A stretch of 64,000 bases of DNA, taken from NCBI GenBank assembly GCA_025677835.1, contig JAIXMR010000011.1, positions 201,501 through 265,500 of the forward strand. Direction: 5' to 3'. The translations under genes were made by a program, and so were the position numbers. This DNA comes from Sporodiniella umbellata. Its lineage: Eukaryota; Mucoromycota; Mucoromycetes; Mucorales; Rhizopodaceae. Under the pieces are notes generated by a model. It saw nothing but the letters and a program-made list of their open reading frames with translations, was not told where the DNA came from and searched no databases. Of the stretch, positions 25,472 to 36,672 are shown in pieces (the stretch's first letter is position 1; the number at the start of each line of letters is the position of its first letter).

Positions 25472-27099
25472 TCACACTACTCTATCCGATCCATATCTTG
25501 CTTTGCCTCTTTTTGTTTTCTTTTATTCTGTATATATATGTATTTAAAGAAGTCTTCATTGTTTTTTTGATATATTTAAAAGCGAAATTATGTACAAAAA
25601 ACTCAAGGTCGTCATTGGTCACTTGCTGCTTAAGGAATTATACAAAGAATACTAAGAAGCTAATAAAAATATAAATACCTGACTTGAAATTAAAGTATCT
25701 TAAAATAATTTAATTAAAATTCATGTACCAGTGTACAGGAATGATGCTAGTATGCCCGTTTTTAGAGGAACAAACACTTAATTTGTCTTTGAAATACAAT
25801 ATTAAAAATACAAACTCACTCTTTTTCTTTTAAAAAAAAAATAAGGCAAAAATGTTCATTGAAAAAGGGGATCAGGCTTTTATGTTTCAGCACTGATAAT
25901 TCTTTAAGCTTTTCACATTTAGTCATTCTTATTTTGAAAAAGAAAAAAGCATGTTTTTTAAGAATATGGAGTTACCTATAAATCTTTGTCTCCTAAAGCA
26001 AAGAAGACATTCATAAAAAGGCCAATAAAAAAAGGCAACCGAAAAAACGAATTATGGTAAAATTATAGAACGCCAGTAATATTTTGCTTTTTTTTTTTTT
26101 TAGCTCTTTCATTTCTTTCATTCTTTTTTTTGTATCATAGTTCGTACTGTATATATCTTTGCTCCCAAAGGAAAATTAATGACAGAAAGATAAAACAAAA
26201 CTTTAAAATGCAATATGAAGAGGATTGTACTAGCCTATGACTCTATGGAATCCCAAATACAGACAGTAAAATATATAAAATAAAAAAATGAAGAAGCGGT
26301 CATAAAGCTACCCAAGATCTTTTTCGAAGCTTTTTGGACATCTATGAAATGCCTTTTTTTCGAGACAGAATTTAGTTATTATGTTTTCAAAGAATAGCAA
26401 TAAAGAAACTGGTTTAAAATGTGTTTTTAGTAGCTTGTATCAAAGATGTTTACTGCACTTAATCAAAGCTTTTAGTATGTAAATAAACTAAGCGCTTTAG
26501 AACTCTTTAGAAGTAAACTTTAGGGTTGTATAAATCATTAGGTTATTCTTTGTCTCGTTTGAGAAGGCATAAAAATTAAAAGTATCTAATGACTTTATAA
26601 GGCCGATAAAAAGTTTCTTGTAAGCAATTCACAAATTTTCAGGTCATACCTAGTAGTTAGTAAATAAACAGGCGTTTAGGCTTGCTAAACGCTTTTCTTC
26701 CAAAAAAAATAAGTCTCTGGTAAAATTTATAAATAAATGATCTATGACTGGCATGTTCTATTTTATATCTACAGAGTTCGTTTTAACGTTGCATTAGCCT
26801 GAATAGTATTTCGTTAACGGAAAGCTTATTTAGGAAGGTGATCTTATTTTATTTTTAAAAGATTTACCTTTTGTCACACCAATTTTATGTTTATTTTTTG
26901 CACAGATACCGTCCAGAAATGGTAGGCAGAATCTTATTCGACTGTTCTCTCTATTTTACTCAAAGCGCAACATGTATAATGCGCAAGTTTGTATGACATT
27001 AATCGCAATCCCCGCAGAAACAATATTGCTGTCAAAAATAGAAGGAAAGCAGACTGATTGTAGAAAACAAACCATTTTGTGTGACACATACTATGGGCA
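25472..27099. other. 1.6-kb AT-rich intergenic region
   Basis: No supported gene. It is AT-rich, with A/T runs such as T14 near 26088-26101. The right end carries the TATA box of the secreted repeat protein. Confidence 0.5.
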
Positions 27100-27107
27100 T
27101 ATAAAAG
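27100..27107 (+). promoter_or_regulatory. TATA box of the secreted cysteine-rich protein gene
   Basis: TATAAAAG lies 79 nt before the ATG, at a distance suited to a core promoter with a short 5' UTR. A strong TATA box fits a highly or conditionally expressed secreted protein. Confidence 0.6.
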
Positions 27108-27185
27108 CAACGAAGAATTTAAAAACTCTTCAATTATCCAATTTACTGCTACTAGTCTCTCGATTTCTTTCCTTTTCTATCAAAT

Positions 27186-27854
27186 ATGAAGCTCTCCTTT
27201 TCCATCTTACTCTTGGCTGCTGCTATGCAAGTCCAATGCGCTGTAACTCCTAATGCTGCTTCCAAATGTATCTCTGGCTCTTTTGGTAAAAACAATGGCG
27301 ACGGTTATAAAAATTACTGCTGTAAAAACAGCGACGACTGCCGTGATACCTGTGTAAAGGGAGTTTGCAACGGACCTGTCAATACCAAGACTGTTACTAC
27401 CACCACTGCTCCTAAGCCTACTACCACTCCTACCTGTACCGAAGGTTCTAAGGGTCTGAAGAACGGCGATGGCTACAAAGGCTACTGCTGTAAAAACAGT
27501 GATGACTGCCGTGATACCTGTGTAAAGGGAGTTTGCAACGGACCTGTCAATACCAAGACTGTTACTACCACCACTGCTCCTAAGCCTACTACCACTCCTA
27601 CCTGTACCGAAGGTTCTAAGGGTCTGAAGAACGGCGACGGCTACAAAGGTGACTGTTGCAAAACCAACGATGACTGTACAGAAAGCTGTGTCAACGGGGT
27701 TTGTAATGGACCCGTTAACCCTAACCCTAAGCCAAGTGAATGTCTTCCTGGATATAAAGGAAAAGATAACGGCAAAGGTCCTTTCAACGCTTGCTGCGAA
27801 TCAAGCGATGACTGCAAAGAAGCTTGCGTCAAAGGAAGATGTACAAAGCCTTAG
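27186..27854 (+). CDS. secreted cysteine-rich protein with four tandem repeats
   Basis: Single exon, 222 residues. A clear signal peptide (MKLSFSILLLAAAMQVQC, cleavage near residue 18) is followed by four repeats. Each has the pattern C-x(n)-YK-x-CC-x4-DDC-x3-C-V-x-G-x-C. Repeats 1-3 are separated by threonine- and proline-rich linkers (TKTVTTTTAPKPTTTPTC) that are likely O-mannosylated; the last linker is NPNPKPSEC. Each repeat has six cysteines, suggesting three disulfides. The product is probably an extracellular or wall-associated protein, possibly effector-like or carbohydrate-binding; I recognise no named domain. Repeats 2 and 3 are nearly identical in DNA, pointing to recent duplication. 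AATAAA at 27886-27891 is a good polyadenylation signal. Confidence 0.85.
   Translation: MKLSFSILLLAAAMQVQCAVTPNAASKCISGSFGKNNGDGYKNYCCKNSDDCRDTCVKGVCNGPVNTKTVTTTTAPKPTTTPTCTEGSKGLKNGDGYKGYCCKNSDDCRDTCVKGVCNGPVNTKTVTTTTAPKPTTTPTCTEGSKGLKNGDGYKGDCCKTNDDCTESCVNGVCNGPVNPNPKPSECLPGYKGKDNGKGPFNACCESSDDCKEACVKGRCTKP
27336..27671. repeat. 168-bp tandem repeat inside the secreted protein gene
   Basis: The segment beginning GACTGCCGTGATACCTGTGT at 27336 recurs at 27504 almost unchanged over 150 nt. That gives a period of 168 bp (56 codons). A third, more diverged unit begins near 27672. Confidence 0.85.
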
Positions 27855-27971
27855 TTATATAGATTTATGATTATTTTATTTAGAAAATAAAGTTACATAT
27901 GCAACAATGTTTTTAAAAAGTAATGTGTGTGGTATAAAGTGAAATAGAATGAAGTATACTGCTGTTTTATG

Positions 27972-28814
27972 TTACAAAAATCTTTTAGATTTTTCATACT
28001 GAATCATTTTCTGGACACAATCTACTAGATTGTTTCCAACTATATCCGGAGCTCCATTGTTGTACATGTCTTGGGTATATATCTTTTCACGAGTATCTAA
28101 GTACACTGTTCTTAAAGACATGTTTTTTGCACTTGCAATATCGAAAGCATAGGATCCAACAAAGTAGAAATTCTATAGCTTTTTTTTTTAATTTTTCTGC
28201 TTGTTTTATGAATTTGTAGAGCATACCTCAATTCGTTTTGTCTGGTGTACAGCAAGCCGCATAAGCTCTGAGTAGACTCTAGGGTGTGGTCTCGAAACAC
28301 GCAAATTATCGCAGCACAGAATGTTTTGACTATCTATGTAATTCAAAAACCCAATGCGCTTCAAAAACTCTAGTGTTTCTTCTCGGGTACCGCTGGTAGA
28401 AAGTATCCATATATCCCACTCTTTATCTTTCAATAGCTTCAATGCAGCAAATGCGTTAGCACTAGGCCTAACAGCCTCTAAAGTACTCATAATTGTTGTC
28501 TCATCCACTATGTCTTCAAAGCCTTCATGATAAAGAGCCCTGAGTAAAGTTGCCTCTAGGACTTTTTTTAAAGGGCAATATTTTCCGGCAAAAGAGGTGG
28601 CAATATGATCGCGCAGTGCACTGTTGTACCAATTAAAAAAAAACCTAGACGCTCTTTGGTGACTAATACAAATATCATGCTGTTTATTCAACATTAACTC
28701 TATCTGACAAACTACTTTCTCAAAGTCGCATAGGGTATCTATACTATGTAAGTCATTCATCATGCCCTTAATGGTTCTTTACATACCAAGTAATTCAAAT
28801 GCAACAAATGGCAT
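27972..28814 (-). CDS. HAD-superfamily protein (2-haloacid dehalogenase type) with altered catalytic motifs
   Basis: Three exons on the minus strand (28814-28787, 28738-28227, 28172-27972) give 246 residues. The fold order fits 2-haloacid dehalogenases: N-terminal motif I, helical cap, motif II WILSTSGTREETLEFLKRIG, motif III region SRPHPRVYSELM and motif IV FVGSYAFDIASAKNM followed by LRTVYLDTRE. Key residues differ from the family. Motif I reads VAFELLDTLCDFE, so the nucleophile position is Glu where the family has FDxxGT, and the motif III lysine position is Arg. The first exon is only 28 nt; the alternative in-frame ATG at 28763 would lose motif I altogether. It may be a pseudoenzyme or have a changed activity. 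It lies directly downstream of the GDSL gene on the same strand, 105 nt away. Confidence 0.78.
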
Positions 28815-28919
28815 TTTTTGGCTAACCAAAAAAAAAGAAATAGAAGAAAAAAAAAACTTCTATTCAATCGTAAGTTGTTTGAACGTTTATTCAAATACTC
28901 AACATCACGTGCATGTGTT

Positions 28920-30022
28920 TTAAAAGTTCATCTGCAAAAGGGCTTGATAAACTGAGTACGCTATATCTAAATGAATTTCTGTTGTAGGGTGCAGAGAGTC
29001 CCACCATAATAAACTAAAAAAGAATTACTCTCGGTTAAACGAAATACACAGGGAACAATATAGTGGTTACTTGTTGCAGTTCTTGCCACGATTGCAAGAC
29101 ATTGGAGAGCCCACCTTGTGCTTTTCAAGCTCAGAAAATTTTTTGTGTGTATCAAAGTGGAGAATATGTAGCTCCGAAGCATTTAATTTATTCATGCCAG
29201 ACAACAAATTTGTATTGTATTGCTTGGTCATTGCATGAAGTCGAGCTCTACTATCAGTAGATATAGCATAAAATTTGGGTAAACTGACCAAAGGAACTGT
29301 GTTTAGTAAAACAAGGTTTTTTGCACCTAATTCCGAGAGCTTTTTCTTAATCCTATTAATATTAGTATTGCTTAGTGTTTACAGGGGTTTTTTTTAAATC
29401 ACCAGACTGTCATATACGGATGATCCTATTTGATCAATAAGAGATTGAGTTTCGTTATCATGATATAAAAACAGGTCATGGATGTCGTTTAATCCAATCC
29501 ATATAAAATATATCGTGTTGTTCAAGTTTTTGATATTCGATCTTGAATATATATCCACTTGTGTCAATAAGTCCTGTGTTCCTCGAGGTGTAATTTTCTA
29601 AGTATTTTTTGAGCATAAATTAAAGAAGGGTGTGATTTTTAGGATATTACATTGTTTACTGTAGCCCCCGAACGAGCAAAATTATACAAATTGGGTATTT
29701 GTGTGATGTTTTGTAAATATTCAACCCAAAGAGGCCCATTAGATGATGCTTCTGACTACCGTTACATCATAAATACAAAAGTGTTTTGTAATAGAATCTA
29801 AGCTTACATGGCTACTTTAGATACGGCGTTAGTGTTAACTATTTGTTCTCTTGCTTTTGTACTATATCACCTGCTGTTTTTGTCCCTATTATATATCTTA
29901 TCATAAAGGTAGTCCAAGGACATATCATCTGTATATGAATCTCCAAAGGCAATCATGTTCTCAAATTTGCTTCTTTGATACTGTTCAGAAGGAAAAATTC
30001 CAAATGCAAATATCAATGCCAT
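28920..30022 (-). CDS. GDSL/SGNH-type esterase or acylhydrolase
   Basis: Five exons on the minus strand (30022-29875, 29751-29651, 29597-29403, 29345-29071, 29013-28920) give 270 residues. Block I is MIAFGDSYTDD (nucleophile Ser), then NGPLWVEYLQNI, block II FARSGATVNN, block III FIWIGLNDIHDLF and block V WWDSLHPTTEIH with catalytic Asp and His. All SGNH residues are present. Such enzymes cleave ester bonds in lipids or wall polymers. The first junction works only as a GC-AG intron (29874-29752); the nearby GT donor leaves the frame. The N-terminus is mildly hydrophobic (MALIFAFGIF) but not a clear signal peptide. Frame disruption by mutation remains possible for exon 1. Confidence 0.78.
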
Positions 30023-30854
30023 AGTCCAAAAGTAAAACATAAAGCAATAAGAACAGTGTTTATAAATGTAAAATAACAGGAATATACTTGAATATATACA
30101 TGTATATATATATATATATATTTTAAAGACAACCTATTTTCCCTGACTTGATATCTTAAAATTCAATGAAACTCCTGACTACTGTTCTATACTGACTTAC
30201 AGATTTAGCTCTCTCTTTTTCTACTATGATTTGAGCGTTTGTTATCCTAGTTTTTTCAAAATAGTCTCGTAAATAAATCTTTAGCTGGGTTAGCTCAGTC
30301 CTTTTTTTTGTTTCATTGTTTTGATTTTCATATAAACATTTCTATTGGCCTGGTATCGTCAGTTGTTATTATTAAAAACGTAAAGTCTTTAGGTTATATG
30401 AGACTTTCTTTTTTCGCTTTACGGGCCCTTTACGCAGTTTCTTCTGTACTTGATTTACTCAGGAGAAAGAAGCGCTATGACATATCTCACTAATGTCAGC
30501 AATATAATGGTGAATTGCTATAGATGTAGTTAGTATATCACACTTTTGCATTGTCTAGCGCACCGCTGCTTATGGACAATGTTGTTGCTTTTTTAGTAAA
30601 TTGTTTATCTATTTTGAAGGGAAAAATATACTCTTCAATCTGCAAGACTGTCTAGACAATTATATGATAAAAAATGCTACTGTTATTTAGCCAATAGTTA
30701 AATCGATGTCCAAACAAAAACGTTTTTGTTTAACAACAGAGTTGTTATGGTAATACTTTGTTTAGTTTTTTTTTTATTATTGAGTCAGACTATAAATACA
30801 AAAGCAAGAGTACATGTTTCTATTCAACGTAGGATAATACAGTAATAATTTCCG
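30023..30854. other. intergenic region between GDSL gene and ERI1-type gene
   Basis: It includes a (TA)n run (about 30104-30122). The open frame at 30308-30493 has no motif. No gene is supported. Confidence 0.5.
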
Positions 30855-31970
30855 TTATCGTCGCTTTCTGTGCCTTACGCGATTTGTATTTTGCAGTTTG
30901 CAATTTGGCTTAAACTTGCACCCATCTTCAGACATTCGCTTAGCAATATACGCTAAATTGCGAGCATCATCCAGACCACTATGCTCTCTTCCTTTAAACT
31001 CCATATTCAAATGTGCAAGCATCCCGCTTATATTTTTGTTTTGGACAAAGTTATAATGCTTTCTAAAAAGTTCTCTAATATTTACCCAGGGCAAACTGAA
31101 ATATATAGGTCGAGGGTCAATATTACTATGATCGAGCTGTTTTGTAATGAAGTCGCGTATGTCAAAAGGCCCGTCTATCAACTTTTTAAATACTCTTTCT
31201 CCCTTAACAGCATTTTTCACTTTCTTCACCATCAATCATTTACTTACCTGTAACAAACACGGCTGTGAAAGACTGAAATAGACCATATTTTCCAAGAAAT
31301 CGTTGAAATTGATTTAGCACATCAATAAACGGAGGGCTATTGTCGATAATATCTTGTGTAATCCCTGTCAGTTGGATACAAAAGTCTGACAGGACTGGGT
31401 TGACAGTCGGTTTTACGTAAGACCTAAAAGTATCAACCTAAACAATCTGTCAGCTGTAATTAATACAATTGGTCAATTACTGACAATGTCAAAGGTTTTT
31501 CCGTCTACTAATACAACTGGGAATTCTATAATTTCGTTGGGATATTTAAATCCACCATTTTCTACACAGGTTGCTTCCACATCAAAAAACAAGTAGTAGT
31601 CGTAAGGCTGTATGCTACCAGAATTACGTACAGTTATTAACGATTTGGACACAATCTTTTCTTTTTTATTGTCTTGTTACAATTCTTTTGGTTGCTCGAC
31701 TTCGACTTTGTGTAGGTTTTTTTCCTCCTGCTCCTTTGCCTTCTTTTGGGCCTTTCTGAATCTTTGTTTAAGTTCGCCCTTTTGTCCTTTAGTACATAGT
31801 CCAAGTTCTTGCAGAGCTAATCTCAGCCCTTCTACTGTGTTCATAGAAGGTTTCTCCATTGCGCAAAAGAAAAATATAGTTTGATTTGATTCCCCGGTTG
31901 CTTTGACAAGAGGAGCGTCAATTTTGTTTGACAAATTCGTAGTGATATATCGGATACCTTGTTTAGTCAT
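30855..31970 (-). CDS. ERI1-type 3'-5' exoribonuclease with SAP domain
   Basis: Four exons on the minus strand (31970-31707, 31655-31485, 31437-31248, 31174-30855) give 314 residues. An N-terminal SAP-like helix pair (LRLALQELGLCTKGQKGELK) is followed by a DEDDh exonuclease: YYLFFDVEATC (Asp, Glu), PNEIIEFPVVLVDG, YVKPTVNP, LTGITQDIIDNSPPF, VTDGPFDIRDF (Asp) and GREHSGLDDARNLAYIA (His, Asp). ERI1 enzymes trim 5.8S rRNA and histone mRNA tails and degrade small RNAs. The first donor (GTCGAA) is weak but removes the in-frame TAA. An ATG at 31859 is an equally good start and would give 277 residues. The C-terminal tail is basic (RHRKRR). Confidence 0.87.
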
Positions 31971-34018
31971 ATTCTTACATACAACATAATCGCGACTTAA
32001 CGCTTAGCCCACATAAAGTACTCAGTTAATGTTCGGTCACTTGTATTCAGCTCTCTAAAATCCTTTTGATTACCCCTACTACCTTTAATAATACAAAATC
32101 CTGCTAAAACAACTTAGTGTTCTTGTATTCATAAGTAGAGGACAGATATAACCCTTAGACTGCGAAAATAAGAGATATGTATATGTAAAAAAGATACATT
32201 AATAGGCTTTAGAATCTGTAAGTTGCTTTTTATTTTGTTCTCTTTTGTGCTGGTTCAAAAAGAGTAAAGGCCTTATCCGACTGTGAACAAACTAAAAAAC
32301 CTGAAAAAAGCCTTTAAGGGCTAACTGGCTTGAAAAAAAACCAGAGACTAAATACATTTACACAATTCACTGCAGTTCGCTAAATATTTGGGATAAAGAT
32401 AAAAAATCCCTACGCTTTAAAGGGTAAAGACAGCTCAAATCGTCTAGCCTGAAAGTCTTTTTTTTTGTATAAACAAAAACCAACATGCTTCGTGTGCTAT
32501 CTAAAACAATGTATATAATAGGATAACGTTATGTATCGGTGTGTAACTCTAGGCACACACCAAATAATTTTTTGGAAAAAGAAAAAAAGGAGAAAAAAAG
32601 AGGAGTAAAGCTGACACTAAACCTTAGAGTAATCCCATAGGACCAAACTTTTATCTCTCTGATACTCTTTTTTTAGAGTTCAATAAACCATTGTTATTTA
32701 TCTGTTTTGAAGAACACATCTAAGCACTTTTAAAACATAAAATAAATGGAGCAGAAGACCTGTAACAAAAAAAAAAAAAAGACTGTTGGTCTGTTAAAAT
32801 ATTTGAGGAAAATTCTTCTTGTGTTTATATGCGCATATTTGCTGCACTGACAGGTCTCTATTAATAATAATAGTGAGATACGATGCTAACCGTCAGCTTA
32901 AACTATAACTGACGAGGGGAAGGGGAGAGGGATATATTTCTGTAATGCTAGCTTCTGCTTATTGTTCAAAGACAATTGCACATTAAACAAAAAGATCTTT
33001 GGAGTCAAACATGCCCAATAATGTTAGTAGTTGTTGAGACAGTAACAGTACAATAAAGAATTTTTATCACTGAAGTTAGTTTGCAAGAGCATCTGGTTAA
33101 GGAGAAAGGGGGTGACGGGCTCCTGTCACGAAAATTTTTTACTGATCGATACTCTTAAGGAGATTATGAAAGTATCTACTTAAAAATCTCCCTGTCAGTG
33201 ATAAAGCTTAAACGAAGCTCGCTTTACATCTCTAAACAAAGCTATAAGTACTCAAATGGACGCCTGGTTTCTTGAGATACTCGTATATAAGCCATCTTAT
33301 GAATAAAGAAACAAATATAGGGGAAGATGTTATACTAAAATAATAGTTGTATGACATTCAATGTTACTGGAGCCATAAATAGGTAGTGGATATACAAATC
33401 ATCAAAAAAATTAGATTTGGTACTGGTACCTCCGACTTTTGATAGTATGCATTTTTTTTTAGTTCACATCTGTTTTATATGGATCTATGCTCAGCCGATC
33501 GAAAGCTTTTTACTAAATCAACCCGCTAATTTCTTTTTTTTTTTAAGTAATTAGTAGCCATGCGATAAAGGAAGTACAAACAACGTAGGGAGCTTCTGAT
33601 CTTTCTAGTTTATTTTTACTTGCACCAAATAAGCCTGAGTGCAAGAAACTCTTGATTGAACGATAAAAATTTTGTATTTACGATAAAAACTCAAGGTTTT
33701 TGACAAAGCGATACGCTCCTGAAGCTACAAGAATATTGCTGTTTATAAATCTGATGAGAACAACGAGAAACAAAGGAGAAAAAAAGAGGAGATGTAAAGT
33801 ATATAGTCACTATTTAGCAATAGCCATGTTGTCTATTTGTGGATAGAAGAACCAATGAAGAAGCAATTTTAATTCAAAAATTATTCATTTGCTATTTTGT
33901 TAAGCAAAAAAAAAAAACTTTATGCATTTCAAACAGTTTTCTCTCTCTTTTCTTTCTTTTCTGCTTTTTTTTTCTTTTTCATTTGTGTTCTTGTACATAA
34001 ATCAGTTATTTATTAATA
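31971..34018. other. 2-kb AT-rich intergenic region
   Basis: No supported gene, RNA gene or element. It is AT-rich with short homopolymers, and pyrimidine-rich just before the ankyrin gene ATG (33940-33990). Confidence 0.5.
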
Positions 34019-36027
34019 ATGTCATCTCAAGAATGCTACCAAGCTCTCACCCTTCCACCTATCCCCATAAAAACAGGCAGTCCTAAGGGTCACTATCAAG
34101 CCTTAAACCTCCCGCCTATACCGACAAAATATGGCGACCAAGAGCACTATCAAGCTTTGAGCCTCCCACCTATACCGATAAAACGCGACGATCAGGAGCA
34201 CTATCTAGCTTTAAATCTTCCGCCTATACCAACAAAACACGATGATCAAGAACACCTCCAAAATTTGAACCTTTCACCTGTTCCTACAAATAAAAACATT
34301 AAAGAGTGCTACAGCAGCTTGGACCTTTCACCTATCCCTAAAAAAAAAGAACTTGTAGAAAACAATAGTGACTCTATCCTTTCTCCCAATTCTGTAAATA
34401 AACATGAGGACAAAAGTCAGAGCACTCTTCCAGTCTTAGTCTCAGACGATAGTAGCTTTCATAGCTCTTTAAAATCAGAACAATATATTGGTCTACAAGA
34501 CATAATAGCTGAAGTAAAGGATGTTGTTCTTCAGGAGAGGCTAAAGCAGGCGATGGATAAAGTAGTCCAAAATCTAAAAGAAGAGGTTGAAAATTTGACA
34601 TGTGCTTTGAACGATCTTGAAACTGAAAAAAGCAAAGTGGAAACCCAATGCGATATTCAATCACAGTGTTTCAAGAAAGCAGCAGAAGAAGTATACCTGT
34701 ACAAAACCCGGTATGATCATCTAGTTCGGAGATATTCTTTAGATAGCAACAGTGCAGTACAGGAAAAAAGCTCTGCTACATTTGGGAGATTATCTTATTC
34801 TTCAGCAGCAACATCGCCGGCTTTAGACGATTCATCAACTTCAGCAATATGCAAACCGAAACCAGTAGTAGACGATGAAAGTTTTGATACATTGTCTATC
34901 ACCTCCAACGGAGTCGAAACCAGTTCAATTGCTCAAGATAGAGGCACCGAAAACAAAAGTGAATTGCGCGAAGCAAAAGACGATACAGATATATTAGTAT
35001 ATGCTGGTAACAGTGGATTCTGGGGAACAATTGCAGATAAAAAGAAAACAAAGGCTGAGGTGGAGACTTTAATAAGGTTAGTCAAACTACCGTGTTTATT
35101 ACTGCATATTCTGGTATTCTTTTTAACTATTTTCCTGTAGTAACTATTTATCTCGCGGAGGGAGCGCAAATATTGCTAACGGATCAGAAACGCACGGAAG
35201 GATTAAAGATGGATATAGTTTAATTCATGCATTAGTAGTAGCTAAAAATACAAAGTCATTACGACGTATTATAGATGCTGGTGCAAAAGCCAATGTTTTC
35301 CCTCTAACAGATCGACCAGAGGACAAAATTTCCCCACTAGTTTTAGCCGCTAAAGTTAAGCATATGAATAGCATTAGGGTTCTAGTTGAAAAGTCAGATG
35401 CAGACATATTAGGTGCACAAGGACCACTGGGAGAAAGTGTACTTCACGCTGCAATTGAAAGTAACTCTGAAGAGGCAGTAGAGTACATTCTGAAAGCATC
35501 GGAGAACATGCTTGCGGAAAAAGCAGATAACAATGGTAAAGTGGACAAAAAAAAAAGCAGCCTCTTGTTTAATACTTTTGGTATTGAAAGGTGCTACTCC
35601 TTTGCATTATGCATGTATAGTCGGGAACATTTGTTTTATTGCTTTGCTTGTGAAAGAACGTCATGTAAACATATCCTGTCAAGACAAGAAGGGAGCAACT
35701 CCGTTACATTATGCGGTACAGTATGAGCGTGCTGATGCTGTTAAAACACTCATTGAACTTGGTGCAAATCCAAATGGCATTGCTACAAAGCAAATGCCCA
35801 CTCCTTTGGATCTAGCTAGATCTGGTGATTCTGGAATCATTTTGGAGTGTTTAAAACGTGCTGGCGCTAAAACTAAAAAAGAAGTCGAGAAAGCCAGGAT
35901 TGCAAAAAAAAAGAGCAGCAGTATATTCAGCGGAGAAAGCAGTGGGAGTATTGAGACAAGTTCGCCAAACAAATCGTTCAGACACTTCTTACAAATGAAA
36001 ACCACTCAAATCTTGAAGGGAAAATAA
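34019..36027 (+). CDS. ankyrin-repeat protein with N-terminal proline-motif array and coiled coil
   Basis: Three exons (34019-35076, 35141-35535, 35591-36027) give 629 residues. The N-terminal 110 residues hold six degenerate repeats of about 21-23 residues built on the motif YQALxLPPIPxK (ALTLPPIPIK, ALNLPPIPTK, ALSLPPIPIK and others). A serine-rich linker follows, then a coiled coil of about 60 residues (about 165-235). The C-terminal half has about five ankyrin repeats (YSLIHALVVAKNTKSLRRII, GESVLHAAIESNSEEAVEYI, GATPLHYACIVGN, GATPLHYAVQYERADAVKTL, TPLDLARSGDSG). The tail is basic. It is likely a scaffold; the proline motifs could bind SH3, WW or similar domains. No enzyme domain. The 3' end is 19 nt from the convergent PFD1 gene. 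Confidence 0.85.
34034..34350. repeat. imperfect tandem repeat encoding YQALxLPPIPxK units
   Basis: Six tandem units of about 60-70 nt at the 5' end of the ankyrin gene, all in frame, diverging towards the 3' end (LSPVPTN, LSPIPKK). Confidence 0.8.
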
Positions 36028-36046
36028 AATTTATTGACACAATTAT

Positions 36047-36556
36047 TTACATTGTTCTTGGGCCCTGAAGAAGGTCTTTAAGGTTTCCTTGAGCGTCGGA
36101 AGCGGCCCTTTCCCAGTATTTTTGTGTTTTTTCTAATTGATTTATACTTTCATCGCTTGCACTAATAGAATCAACGTATTGTTGTTTCATTTCGCTTAAA
36201 GGACTTTGAATAAACCTAAGGGGATTATTTTAGCTTAGTCCTTGCTTTATCAAGCATTCTTTCCATGACATTACATCTTTCCAATAGGTTTGTAGGTCTT
36301 AGTCTGAGAATTTAGAGTGTCTAATTCACGTCTGGTAAGTTCAGCTAGCTTTCTTTCACGCTGTTTTGATTGGATTTGTGCCTTGGTAGTATTTACTTGT
36401 TGTTGACTGTGAATATAGTTCGCTTGCAGTTCAACAAAAACCTGAGCGAAAACCAGTAGATTAAATCCAAGAATAAAAGTGTCAAACAAGGATGAAATGA
36501 GTCTTCTGAGAATAAGATGCTACCTTGCGAATGGCTTCATCTGGTGCATTTGCCAT
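36047..36556 (-). CDS. PFD1: prefoldin subunit 1 (beta-class)
   Basis: Three exons on the minus strand (36556-36524, 36441-36275, 36215-36047) give 122 residues, the usual size. The first exon is only 33 nt (MANAPDEAIRK). Two long coiled-coil helices (FVELQANYIHSQQQVNTT and ESINQLEKTQKYWERAA) flank the hairpin region TKTYKPIGKMFIQSPLSEM, which corresponds to the family's TY..VGRMF stretch. Prefoldin is a cytosolic hexamer that passes unfolded actin and tubulin to the CCT chaperonin. The gene is convergent with the ankyrin gene. A LINE fragment is inserted 116 nt upstream of its ATG, in its promoter side. Confidence 0.88.
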
Positions 36557-36660
36557 TGTTTGATTTTTAAGAAGAAAGGCTATATTTGAATTTGAATATA
36601 TTTCTGTCATTTCAAAAACTTAACCAAAAACCCCGCGCCCAAACTGACTTGGTGGTAAAA

Positions 36661-36672
36661 CACGAGAGCCTG
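36661..36672. repeat. target-site duplication, left copy
   Basis: CACGAGAGCCTG here is repeated exactly at 37729-37740, directly after the A-rich tail of the LINE fragment. Confidence 0.8.

Noticed and set aside
27641..27832. Minus-strand frame inside the secreted repeat gene
   Set aside because: It is the antisense of cysteine-rich repeats, with no independent support.
30281..30301. tRNA-like GGGTTAGCTCAGTC string
   Set aside because: Only about 17 nt match; no stems or B-box follow.
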